From the NCBI GenBank assembly GCA_020860515.1, contig JAJBUG010000033.1:30281-94280 (forward strand): 64,000 bases of DNA, read 5' to 3'. Of this stretch, positions 8,448 through 15,873 are shown in pieces. How positions within the stretch are numbered: position 1 is the first letter of the stretch; every line of letters starts with the position of its first letter. A program made the position numbers and the translations under genes. Under the pieces are notes generated by a model. That model saw only the letters and a list, made by a program, of their open reading frames with translations, was not told the origin of the DNA and did no database searches. This stretch comes from Bacteroidales bacterium (lineage in GTDB: Bacteria; Bacteroidota; Bacteroidia; Bacteroidales; Muribaculaceae).

Positions 8448-9006
8448 AGAAGTTCTTAAGGTGTAGATAGAGAGTATGGAGCGGTAGGCCCATCACATTG
8501 TAGAAACACCCATGTATACCTTGGATAGCAGCAGCGCCTATCCATTCTTGGATGCCATAAGCCCCAGCCTTGTCGAGAGGACGGTAATTGTTGACGTAGT
8601 TCTCAATTTCCTGCTGGCCCAGGAACCCAAATGTCACCTCGGTGCTTTCCGAGAAAGTTTCGGTTTTCTCCGATGATGTGAGGGTAACTCCTGTCACCAC
8701 AGTATGAGTATGCCCCATAAGAGAGTTAAGCATATCAATTGCATCAGGAATATCCTTGGGCTTTCCCATAAGTTTGCCTTTATTTATTACAACGGTATCT
8801 GCCGTAATTATCACTTCATCGGGCACCAGACAGTCTTTGTAGGCCTCGGCCTTAATGCGCGACAGATACTTTGGCACCTCGGGCAGAGGCATGTCTTTAG
8901 GAAATGTTTCATCCACTTCTCGGCTTTCGGCTATTGCAAAATCGGATACCAAGAGCTTCAACAGCTCGCGACGACGGGGCGAATTTGACGCTAATAATAT
9001 TTTCAT
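8446..9006 (-). CDS. maf: Maf-family nucleotide pyrophosphatase
   Basis: The start MKILLASNSPRRRELL is the family signature, so I place the start at 9004-9006 (186 aa). An upstream in-frame TTG at 9234 would add 76 residues. The promoter box at 9048-9055 lies inside that extension, which argues against it. Other Maf signatures are present: ADTVV with the catalytic Asp, GKPKD, and DKAGAYGIQE. Maf enzymes hydrolyse dTTP/UTP or modified nucleotides to monophosphates in the cytoplasm and have been linked to septum control. It stands alone, facing away from the urease operon. Confidence 0.9.
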   Translation of the reverse strand: MKILLASNSPRRRELLKLLVSDFAIAESREVDETFPKDMPLPEVPKYLSRIKAEAYKDCLVPDEVIITADTVVINKGKLMGKPKDIPDAIDMLNSLMGHTHTVVTGVTLTSSEKTETFSESTEVTFGFLGQQEIENYVNNYRPLDKAGAYGIQEWIGAAAIQGIHGCFYNVMGLPLHTLYLHLKNF

Positions 9007-9047
9007 CTTAGTTATTTGCATTTGAGGTGTGATTTGTAAATCGCTTG

Positions 9048-9055
9048 CAAAGTTA
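9048..9055 (-). promoter_or_regulatory. -7 box of maf
   Basis: TAACTTTG on the minus strand lies 42 bases upstream of the maf start at 9006. Its position decides the shorter maf start. Confidence 0.6.
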
Positions 9056-9258
9056 ACAAAAATTTTTCTACTTTTGCTCAGTTCAGAAATTTCCAATAAA
9101 AAGTATTCTTCCAAATTAGAAAATTCTATTTCATGCCTCTCGTCTTTTTTTGCTAAAATATGAACCTTTTTTGCATTTTCAGGGTTATACATTCGTGGGT
9201 GATTTGAAAAAGCTCCCTCATAATAAACTTTCAAGTCTAATTAAATCCAGATTCAACT

Positions 9259-9561
9259 ATGCATCTTACCCCGAAAGAGCAAGACAAGCTTACCCTCCTC
9301 TCGATTGGCCTAATAGCTGAGCGCCGTCTTCAGAAGGGTCTCAAGCTTAATTACCCCGAGGCAGTGGCATATATTACAAGTGCTGCACTCGAAGGTGCCC
9401 GCGAGGGCAAAACCGTGGAAGAAGTCATGCATGACGCTGCCAATGTGCTCAGCAAAGAGCAAGTGATGGATGGCGTTGCCGACATGATTTCATTGTTGCA
9501 GGTGGAAGCCGTGTTCACTGATGGTTCCCGCTTGGTTTCTATACACCAACCCATTAAGTAA
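9259..9561 (+). CDS. ureA: Urease gamma subunit
   Basis: At 100 aa this is the normal length for UreA. The start [11 protein letters not shown], the [17 protein letters not shown] block and the [14 protein letters not shown] end are diagnostic. UreA with UreB and UreC forms the (alpha-beta-gamma)3 urease that hydrolyses urea to ammonia and carbamate. It is first in the operon, 21 bases before ureB. I see no convincing -33/-7 pair in the 200 bases upstream, so the promoter is not assigned, and no NikR- or nitrogen-type operator is obvious. Confidence 0.97.
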   Translation: MHLTPKEQDKLTLLSIGLIAERRLQKGLKLNYPEAVAYITSAALEGAREGKTVEEVMHDAANVLSKEQVMDGVADMISLLQVEAVFTDGSRLVSIHQPIK

Positions 9562-9582
9562 TCTTCCAAAATCTCTACCATC

Positions 9583-10116
9583 ATGGCAACAGACGAAAAC
9601 AAGACCTATTCAACGCCCAATGGCGTGTTCCAAGGCACTCCTCCAATTGATTATCCCAAGACTCCTGGGTTCACCCCAGCTGAATATGTGCCTGTGGGGG
9701 GTGTTATTCTCGCTGATGGCGACATCACCTACAATGCTAATCGGCGCACAGTGAAGTTAAAAGTGCGCAACACGGGCGACCGTCCTGTGCAAATCGGCAG
9801 CCACCTCCACTTTTTCGAGGCTAACCGCTATCTGGAGTTTGACCGCAAGCTCGCTTTCGGATATCACCTTAATATCCCTGCCACTACGGCAATCCGTTTC
9901 GAACCAGGCGAAGAAAAAGAAGTTGAATTGGTAGCTTATTCAGGCAAGCGTCGCGTGCTCGGATTCAACGACCTTACCAATGGATTTACAGGATTGGAAG
10001 ATTCACCCACTTACTATCCAAAGAAAATCCGCGCTTTCCAACTCATGCAAGAGTATGGATTCAAAGATGTGCCCCAGGATGAGGCTGATGCAGAATACAC
10101 CACTCCCAACAAATAA
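9583..10116 (+). CDS. ureB: Urease beta subunit
   Basis: The core of about 100 residues is unmistakable ([39 protein letters not shown]-type [25 protein letters not shown]). At 177 aa it is longer than the usual about 100-110 aa. It has a 30-residue N-terminal lead ([18 protein letters not shown]...) and about 40 extra C-terminal residues (from [18 protein letters not shown]). These extensions are outside the known fold and may be lineage-specific. It sits between ureA (21 bases) and ureC (12 bases), so the three are co-translated. Confidence 0.95.
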   Translation: MATDENKTYSTPNGVFQGTPPIDYPKTPGFTPAEYVPVGGVILADGDITYNANRRTVKLKVRNTGDRPVQIGSHLHFFEANRYLEFDRKLAFGYHLNIPATTAIRFEPGEEKEVELVAYSGKRRVLGFNDLTNGFTGLEDSPTYYPKKIRAFQLMQEYGFKDVPQDEADAEYTTPNK

Positions 10117-10128
10117 TATCCCCACAAC

Positions 10129-11847
10129 ATGGCAACTATTTCAAGAAAAGAAAACAATATGCTCTTTGGACCCACCACTGGTGATAAGATCCGATTGGGC
10201 AATACCGACCTCTACGTCGAAATTGAAAAAGACCTGCGCGTATACGGCGACGAAGTGGTGTACGGCGGAGGCAAGACCATTCGCGATGGCATGGGCACAG
10301 CAAATGAAACTACTTGGAAGGCTGGCTCGCTTGACCTGGTGATTACCAACGTCACAATCATTGATCCTATTTTAGGTGTAATCAAGGCTGATGTGGGTAT
10401 CCGCGACGGCAAAATTGCTGGCATCGGCAAGGCAGGAAACCCCAACATTATGGAGGGCGTTACACCTACCCTTTGCACTGGCCCATCTACTGACGCTATC
10501 TCTGGCGAGCACTGCATACTTACAGCCGCTGGCATCGATGGCCACGTGCACATGATTTCGCCCCAGCAGGCTTACGACTGCCTTAGCAATGGTATCACCA
10601 CCCTGATTGGCGGTGGCGTTGGTCCTACCGACGGCACTAATGGCACCACCATTACTTCGGGCGTATGGAATGTGCAGAAAATGTATGAGGCTTGCGAAGG
10701 CTGGCCTATTAACACTGGTTTCCTTGGCAAAGGTAACTCAAGCATTCAATCTACTCTGCAAGAACAAATCGATGCTGGTTGCATGGGCTTCAAAATTCAT
10801 GAAGACTGGGGTTCAACAATGGCTGCAATTCGCGCTTGTATGACCAATGCCGATAAGAACGATGTGCAAGTTGCTATCCACACTGACACCCTCAATGAGA
10901 GCGGTTACGTAGAGGATTCAATTGCCGCAATTGATGGACGCACCATCCATACCTACCACACCGAGGGTGCTGGTGGCGGTCATGCTCCCGACCTCTTGAA
11001 GGTAGCTTCGATGGCCAATGTGCTACCTTCTTCTACCAACCCCACTCTGCCATTCGGTATCAACAGCCAGGCTGAGCTTTTCGATATGATTATGGTTTGC
11101 CATAATCTCAATCCGAACATTCCCTCAGATGTCGCCTTTGCTGAGAGCCGTGTTCGTCCTGAAACTCAGAGCGCTGAAAATATTTTCCACGATTTGGGTA
11201 TTATTTCGATGGTATCGTCCGACTCGCAGGCTATGGGTCGCGTAGGCGAATCATTCATGCGTACATTCCAGATGGCAAGTTACATGAAGAGTGCTCGTGG
11301 CAAACTCCCCGAGGATTCAGAGAAGAATGATAACTTCCGCGTGCTCCGCTACCTGGCTCAAATCACCATCAACCCTGCTATCACCTATGGTATCAGCGAT
11401 ATTCTCGGCAGTATCGAGGTGGGCAAGATGGCCGACTTGGTATTGTGGGAGCCTGAATTCTTTGCTACAAAGCCTAAGATGGTGATTAAGGGCGGCATGA
11501 TTAATTGGGCCAATATGGGTGATCCTAATGCTTCACTCCCTACTCCGCAGCCTAAGATTATGCGTCCGATGTTCGGTGCTTTCGGCAAAGCCATGCCTCG
11601 CACCTGTGTCCGCTTCTGCTCACAGGCAAGCTGGGACAATGGCACAGTGCAGAAGTTCGGAATCGACAACATCATCTATCCCGTGCACGGCTGCCGCCAG
11701 CTCAAGAAGACCGATATGGTGCGCAACTCGGCAATGCCACGCATCGAGGTTGATCCTGAGACATTCAACACCTACGTTGACGGCACTCTCGCTTATGTAG
11801 ATCCTGCAAAGTGGCTGCCTCTGGCTCAGCTCTACTGGTTCTCATAA
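10129..11847 (+). CDS. ureC: Urease alpha (catalytic) subunit
   Basis: The 572 aa protein has all metal ligands and catalytic residues: H139 and H141 in GHVHMISP, the carbamylated Lys K222 in GFKIHEDWGST, H251 in VAIHTDTLNESGY, H277 in HTYHTEGAGGGHAPD, mobile-flap C324-H325 in MVCHNLNPN, and D365 in SSDSQAMGRVGE. These positions are offset by five from the Klebsiella numbering, so the active site is intact. It binds two nickel ions and hydrolyses urea in the cytoplasm. A strong hairpin follows the stop codon and separates the structural genes from the accessory genes. Confidence 0.98.
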   Translation: MATISRKENNMLFGPTTGDKIRLGNTDLYVEIEKDLRVYGDEVVYGGGKTIRDGMGTANETTWKAGSLDLVITNVTIIDPILGVIKADVGIRDGKIAGIGKAGNPNIMEGVTPTLCTGPSTDAISGEHCILTAAGIDGHVHMISPQQAYDCLSNGITTLIGGGVGPTDGTNGTTITSGVWNVQKMYEACEGWPINTGFLGKGNSSIQSTLQEQIDAGCMGFKIHEDWGSTMAAIRACMTNADKNDVQVAIHTDTLNESGYVEDSIAAIDGRTIHTYHTEGAGGGHAPDLLKVASMANVLPSSTNPTLPFGINSQAELFDMIMVCHNLNPNIPSDVAFAESRVRPETQSAENIFHDLGIISMVSSDSQAMGRVGESFMRTFQMASYMKSARGKLPEDSEKNDNFRVLRYLAQITINPAITYGISDILGSIEVGKMADLVLWEPEFFATKPKMVIKGGMINWANMGDPNASLPTPQPKIMRPMFGAFGKAMPRTCVRFCSQASWDNGTVQKFGIDNIIYPVHGCRQLKKTDMVRNSAMPRIEVDPETFNTYVDGTLAYVDPAKWLPLAQLYWFS

Positions 11848-11853
11848 TAATTA

Positions 11854-11901
11854 CCTTTCATCCTTTTATCCTTTCGGAAGAGAGGATAAAAGGATGAAAG
11901 G
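11854..11901 (+). terminator. Strong hairpin between ureC and ureE, possible attenuator
   Basis: A 19-bp perfect stem (11854-11872 with 11883-11901, CCTTTCATCC.../...GGATGAAAGG) has a 10-base loop and is followed by ATCTTTTTA. It lies inside the operon. It could partly stop transcription or protect the ureABC message end, giving more structural subunit than accessory protein. It also contains an upstream ATG in frame with ureE, which makes that upstream start unlikely. Confidence 0.65.
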
Positions 11902-11944
11902 ATCTTTTTACCACGTTCAAAATCACAAAATCCTAATCCCTTTC

Positions 11945-12532
11945 ATGGAAGTATACACTGAAATTATCGGCAATTGGCATAGCCCCGAATGGCATGAAAA
12001 GCTTCACGATGCCGATGTTGAATCTATTTTCCTGGATCAATGGACCGCCCAAAAGAGCCGCTTTCTGGCTACAAGCGACAAAGGAAATGAATACCCTGTG
12101 GCTCTGAAGCGCCAGTCACAAATTATTGATGGTGATATCTTGGCTTATGATCCCGAGAAGAAGAAAGCGCTTGTGTTGAGGTTGAATCTTAATCCTGTAT
12201 TGGTAATTGACCTCAGCAAAATAGAGGGAAAAACACCCGAAGAAATCATACGTACCAGCGTAGAATTAGGCCATGCAATTGGCAATCAGCACTGGCCTGC
12301 TGTGGTAAAGGGCACCAAGGTATATGTGCCTTTGACCGTTGACCGCAAGGTTATGCTCTCTGTGATGGAGACTCACCATCTCGAAGACATAACATATGAA
12401 TTTCAAGAAGGGCAAGAGGTGATTCCCTATATGGCTCCTCATGAAATTCGTCGGCTCTTCGGCGGAGCAAGCCACGACAACCACCACATCCACGGCGACC
12501 ATGAGCATGCCCACGCCCACATCGTGCCATAA
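11945..12532 (+). CDS. ureE: Urease accessory nickel metallochaperone UreE
   Basis: I start it at the ATG at 11945 (MEVYTEIIGN, 195 aa). An earlier in-frame ATG at 11894 lies in the 3' arm of the hairpin. The family core includes LRLNLNPVLVIDL, the ELGHAIGNQHWP metal-binding dimer motif and the VPLTVDRKVMLSVMETH stretch. The C-terminus is His-rich (HDNHHIHGDHEHAHAH), the usual nickel-storing tail. UreE hands nickel to the UreG/UreF/UreD complex. A repeat array and a GC-rich palindrome fill the 65 bases to ureF. Confidence 0.95.
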   Translation: MEVYTEIIGNWHSPEWHEKLHDADVESIFLDQWTAQKSRFLATSDKGNEYPVALKRQSQIIDGDILAYDPEKKKALVLRLNLNPVLVIDLSKIEGKTPEEIIRTSVELGHAIGNQHWPAVVKGTKVYVPLTVDRKVMLSVMETHHLEDITYEFQEGQEVIPYMAPHEIRRLFGGASHDNHHIHGDHEHAHAHIVP

Positions 12533-12535
12533 ATG

Positions 12536-12563
12536 ACAAATTACAAGTTATAAATTACAAATA
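12536..12563 (+). repeat. Degenerate 7-bp tandem repeat (ACAAATT x4)
   Basis: Units ACAAATT, ACAAGTT, ATAAATT and ACAAATA follow each other without gaps just after the ureE stop. The same heptamer family occurs inside metH at 32120-32152. Confidence 0.8.
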
Positions 12564-12594
12564 CCACCGTTCGGCCGGCGTTAGCGGCCGCTCC
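12564..12594. repeat. GC-rich intergenic palindrome, copy 1
   Basis: Core GGCCGGCGTTAGCGGCC lies immediately upstream of ureF. Related copies are at 18292-18322, 54124-54157, 54454-54478 and 54965-54989. Confidence 0.75.
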
Positions 12595-12597
12595 TAT

Positions 12598-13293
12598 ATG
12601 GATACAATAATGCGCCTCCTGCAGATGACCGACTCCACCTTCCCCGTTGGCACTTTCTCTTTCTCCAACGGTCTGGAGACGGCTGCACAAATTCATCTTG
12701 TAAAAGATGCCGATACTCTTGAGCAGTACACTCGCTCGGTTGCTCGCCAAGCTGCTTACAGCGATGGAGTGGCTGCCCTGATTGCATACCGTGCTACAAA
12801 GAGCGGAGATTATGACGCTATCATAGAAATAGATCGTGGCATTATGCTATTCAAGATGAACGACGAGGCACGGCTTATGTTGCATCGAATGGGCAAAAAA
12901 CTGGCAGAGCTTGGCGTAAGGCTATTTGCTGACACTAACGGCAAAGATAATTTCTTCAACCGCTGGCTCAAAGCCATTAATGCTGGGATTTCACCTGGCT
13001 CCTACCCAGTGGCCCAGGGCATCGCCTTTGCGATGGCTGGAATCAGCGAAGAAAATCTTTTTGCATCGCATCAGTATGGTGTAATCAATATGGTGCTGTC
13101 GGCAGCTTTGAGATGTGTGCGCGTTTCACACTACGACACCCAAGAAATCCTTTATCGAATATCCGAAGATGTGCCAAAGATGTATGAACAGGCTCGGGTG
13201 ATGACCTTCCGCGATATGAACTCCTTCGTGCCCGAAATGGATATCCTGGCCTCAATGCATGAAAAAGGCAACATGCGAATGTTTATGAACTAA
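12598..13293 (+). CDS. ureF: Urease accessory protein UreF
   Basis: The 231 aa protein begins with the typical LLQMTDSTFPVGTFSFSNGLE and has the all-helical UreF pattern, with PGSYPVAQGIAFA in the middle. UreF bridges UreD and UreG in the nickel-insertion complex and acts as the fidelity factor for UreG GTPase. The start ATG at 12598 directly follows a GC-rich palindrome. The gene is separated from ureG by a 12-unit heptamer array rather than by normal spacer DNA. Confidence 0.93.
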   Translation: MDTIMRLLQMTDSTFPVGTFSFSNGLETAAQIHLVKDADTLEQYTRSVARQAAYSDGVAALIAYRATKSGDYDAIIEIDRGIMLFKMNDEARLMLHRMGKKLAELGVRLFADTNGKDNFFNRWLKAINAGISPGSYPVAQGIAFAMAGISEENLFASHQYGVINMVLSAALRCVRVSHYDTQEILYRISEDVPKMYEQARVMTFRDMNSFVPEMDILASMHEKGNMRMFMN

Positions 13294-13309
13294 GGTTTTA
13301 GGTTTTCCC

Positions 13310-13393
13310 AAAGACTAAAGACTGAAGACTGAAGACTAAAGACTAAAGACTGAAGACTAAAGACTAAAGACTAAAGACTAAAGACTAAAGACT
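13310..13393 (+). repeat. Twelve-unit 7-bp tandem repeat (RAAGACT) ending 2 bases before ureG
   Basis: Twelve consecutive heptamers, nine AAAGACT and three GAAGACT, occupy 84 bases with no interruption. The ureG ATG starts at 13396. The repeat fills the whole ribosome-entry region of ureG. Confidence 0.92.
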
Positions 13394-13395
13394 AA

Positions 13396-14016
13396 ATGAG
13401 TACTTGTAGAATAGGAATCGGAGGCCCAGTGGGCTCCGGCAAAACAGCCCTCATCGAAGCCATCACCCCAAAGCTGATGGAAAAAGGCATGAGTGTGCTT
13501 ATAATCACAAATGATATCGTAACCACCGAGGATGCCAAGCATGTGCGCAAGACCCTCAAAGGCATCCTTATGGAAGATCGCATTATCGGCGTAGAGACGG
13601 GTGCTTGCCCTCATACAGCTGTGCGCGAAGATCCATCGATGAACATTGCAGCTGTTGAAGAGATGGAGGCTAAATTCCCCGATGCTGATGTCGTGCTAAT
13701 CGAAAGCGGCGGAGATAATCTTACGCTTACCTTTAGCCCTGCCCTCGTGGATTTCTTTATTTATGTAATCGATGTGGCAGCTGGCGACAAAATTCCTCGC
13801 AAAGATGGCCCTGGCATCTCGCAGAGTGATATCCTTGTGATAAACAAAACCGACCTTGCACCATACGTGCATGCCTCACTTGAGGTGATGGATCATGACT
13901 CCAAGCTCATGCGCCCAGGAAAACCCTTTGTCTTCACCAATTCTCTCACAGGCGAAGGCATTGACCAACTCGTTGACCTTATCTTCAAAATGGCCCTTTT
14001 CGACAAAGTAAAATGA
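13396..14016 (+). CDS. ureG: Urease accessory GTPase UreG
   Basis: The 206 aa protein has the P-loop GPVGSGKT near residue 10, the CPH nickel/zinc-binding motif ([15 protein letters not shown]), the [20 protein letters not shown] block, and the NKTDLA base-recognition motif. UreG uses GTP hydrolysis to deliver nickel to apo-urease together with UreE, UreF and UreD. Its stop overlaps the ureD start (ATGA, 14013-14016), which implies translational coupling. The upstream leader consists only of the RAAGACT array. Confidence 0.97.
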   Translation: MSTCRIGIGGPVGSGKTALIEAITPKLMEKGMSVLIITNDIVTTEDAKHVRKTLKGILMEDRIIGVETGACPHTAVREDPSMNIAAVEEMEAKFPDADVVLIESGGDNLTLTFSPALVDFFIYVIDVAAGDKIPRKDGPGISQSDILVINKTDLAPYVHASLEVMDHDSKLMRPGKPFVFTNSLTGEGIDQLVDLIFKMALFDKVK

Positions 14017-14948
14017 GACACTACTCCGACGCTCCCGACGTCAATTTTGACGACGCTCCCGAAATGCAGCCATATTTGGCTCAGCCCGACGCCATGTACG
14101 TGGGTTGTCCTGGCAAACGCGGTTACCTCAATCTTGGATTTGAAGTAAAGAATGGCAAATCTATCATGCGCGAACTTGACAGGCGCGCTCCCCTCATCGT
14201 GCAGCAAGAGCTTTACTTCGATGAGGAGATGCCTGATATGCCATGCGTCTATATCTTGTCGTCGGGTGGGCCGAATGTCGATGGCGATCGTTTTCGCCAG
14301 AATATCTACCTGAAAGAAGGCAGCCAGGCATTTGTAAGCACAGGCGCTGCTACCAAGCTGGCACAAATGGCTCGAAATTATTCAGGTATGATGCAAGAAA
14401 TCAAACTTGAAAAGGATGCTTACCTTGAATATCTGCCCGAGCCTATTATCCCCTGCCGCGACACTCGTTTTATAAGCGACACTCGCATGGTAGTGGACCC
14501 TACGGCTACTGTTTTCTATTCTGAAATTTATATGGCAGGTCGTAAATACCATAATAATGAACTCTATGTTTATGACATTCTTTCGGTCTGCACTCACGGA
14601 GAGCGGCCTGATGGACAGCAACTTTTCCGTGAGAAATTCGTAATTGATCCAAATCAGGTGAATGTGCGTCAAATCGGCATCATGCACAGTTATGACGTAT
14701 TTGCCAATGTACTGGTATTGACTCCTGAGGATAAGGCTGAAGTGATTTATAAAGATACAGAAGCTTATATCGACGAAAAGAATCATATTGCTGCTGGCAT
14801 TACCCATCTCCCCAATAAGGCTGGCCTGCTCTACAAGGTGCTTGGTGTGGAACCTGGACCTGTGAAAAAAGTCGTGCGTGAGTTCTGTTCTCGTGTTCGT
14901 CAAGCCATCAAGGGCAAACCTCTACCCCCAGAATTTCCTTGGCGCTAA
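14013..14948 (+). CDS. ureD: Urease accessory protein UreD (UreH)
   Basis: The 311 aa protein overlaps ureG by four bases. UreD features are [35 protein letters not shown], an [15 protein letters not shown] strand pair and, near the end, a [25 protein letters not shown] tail. UreD binds apo-urease and forms the platform for UreF and UreG, with an internal channel for nickel. It completes the set ureABCEFGD, so the locus encodes everything needed for urease maturation except nickel uptake. Confidence 0.93.
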   Translation: MRHYSDAPDVNFDDAPEMQPYLAQPDAMYVGCPGKRGYLNLGFEVKNGKSIMRELDRRAPLIVQQELYFDEEMPDMPCVYILSSGGPNVDGDRFRQNIYLKEGSQAFVSTGAATKLAQMARNYSGMMQEIKLEKDAYLEYLPEPIIPCRDTRFISDTRMVVDPTATVFYSEIYMAGRKYHNNELYVYDILSVCTHGERPDGQQLFREKFVIDPNQVNVRQIGIMHSYDVFANVLVLTPEDKAEVIYKDTEAYIDEKNHIAAGITHLPNKAGLLYKVLGVEPGPVKKVVREFCSRVRQAIKGKPLPPEFPWR

Positions 14949-14950
14949 AA

Positions 14951-14978
14951 ACATTAAACGTATAACTAAAAACGTAAA
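14951..14978 (+). repeat. 7-bp periodic repeat (ACNNAAA x4) before the ECF ATPase
   Basis: Units ACATTAA, ACGTATA, ACTAAAA and ACGTAAA lie between ureD and the next gene. The ACTAAAA-ACGTAAA pair is the same as the array at 63946-64000. Confidence 0.75.
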
Positions 14979-14988
14979 ACCTACCCCC

Positions 14989-15711
14989 TTGTCGCACCAT
15001 TTTATACAATTCAAGGATGTGCATTACGCCTACCCCAATGGGTACGAAGCATTGCAAGGTGTCACATTCCGCATTACTCATGGCGAGAAGGTGGCTCTGC
15101 TTGGTCGCAATGGCGCTGGCAAAAGCACCTTGCTTCTGCACACCAATGGATTGTTACTACCCACAAGCGGCGAGGTGAATATCGGAGGAGTAATCGTAAC
15201 GCCTAAGACTCTCAAATTGGTACGACAGTCGGTGGGAATGGTATTTCAGAATCCAGATGACCAACTGTTTATGAACACCGTGGAGGAAGATGTGGCATTT
15301 GGCCCTGCGAATATGGGTCTTACTGAAACTGAAATCAACGATATAGTAACACAAGCTCTTCGAGCTGTTGGCTGCGAAGAATTGCGTGACAGAGCACCCT
15401 ATCAATTAAGCGGCGGTCAGAAACGCGCAGTAGCAATTGCCACAGTGCTATCGATGGAGCCCAACATCCTTGTGCTCGACGAGCCTACAAGCAATCTCGA
15501 CCAACCATCTCGGCGCGACTGCATCGACATCATTAAGAATTTCATGCATACATGCCTAATTGCGACCCATGACCTTGACCTCGTGCGAGAGGTGTGTCCA
15601 AGATCTATTGTAATTGATGGTGGCAAAGTAATTGCCGACACATCCACGGCACAGGTATTTTCTGATCCTGAATTACTAAAAATATTAGGGATAAGAAAAT
15701 TCGATGAATGA
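14989..15711 (+). CDS. cbiO: ECF-type cobalt/nickel transporter ATPase (CbiO/NikO-like), probably TTG start
   Basis: The ATPase domain is complete: Walker A GRNGAGKST, Q-loop VFQNPDDQLF, signature LSGGQKRAVAIA, Walker B ILVLDEPTSNLD and a H-loop ATHDLDL. NPDDQLF is typical of energy-coupling-factor ATPases. I choose the TTG at 14989 (240 aa, MSHHFIQFKDVHYAYPNG), because no ATG lies upstream of the first domain strand after the ureD stop. A GTG at 14878 would overlap ureD by 71 bases. Location after urease suggests nickel import, but neither the substrate-binding membrane protein (CbiM/NikM) nor CbiQ is in the window, so this subunit must work with partners encoded elsewhere or be a remnant. 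Confidence 0.85.
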   Translation: MSHHFIQFKDVHYAYPNGYEALQGVTFRITHGEKVALLGRNGAGKSTLLLHTNGLLLPTSGEVNIGGVIVTPKTLKLVRQSVGMVFQNPDDQLFMNTVEEDVAFGPANMGLTETEINDIVTQALRAVGCEELRDRAPYQLSGGQKRAVAIATVLSMEPNILVLDEPTSNLDQPSRRDCIDIIKNFMHTCLIATHDLDLVREVCPRSIVIDGGKVIADTSTAQVFSDPELLKILGIRKFDE

Positions 15712-15747
15712 CCTTCGTCGAGATCTTTCCTAATATATTGTCTTATT

Positions 15748-15768
15748 TTTTTACAAGAATTGTAAAAA
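15748..15768 (+). promoter_or_regulatory. Candidate upstream activator site for the NtrC-type regulator
   Basis: TTTTTACAA-GAA-TTGTAAAAA is a perfect 9-bp inverted repeat with 3-base centre, about 62 bases upstream of the sigma-54 -24 element. This is the place and shape expected of an enhancer-binding site. Binding by the downstream regulator is inferred. Confidence 0.55.
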
Positions 15769-15830
15769 TTTTTGACACCATATTAAAATATATAATCCAT
15801 AGAGAGCTGACTTAAAGATTGTTACTACTT

Positions 15831-15846
15831 TGGCATGGTGATTGCA
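15831..15846 (+). promoter_or_regulatory. Sigma-54 (RpoN) -24/-12 promoter
   Basis: TGGCATG-N4-TTGCA matches the RpoN consensus TGGCACG-N4-TTGCW with one substitution and correct spacing. It is 27 bases upstream of the ABC permease start. A sigma-54-type regulator is encoded in the same gene cluster. Confidence 0.8.
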
Positions 15847-15873
15847 AATATATTATTCAAAAACTGAAATCAA

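Noticed and set aside
12266..12539. Frames opposite the ureE His-rich tail
   Set aside because: They are the antisense of CAC/CAT-rich codons and have no independent support.
13310..13393. Possible CRISPR array
   Set aside because: The 7-bp units are contiguous with no spacers; no cas gene is near. The arrays at 23160-23279 and 38257-38328 fail for the same reason or because spacers are short and alike.
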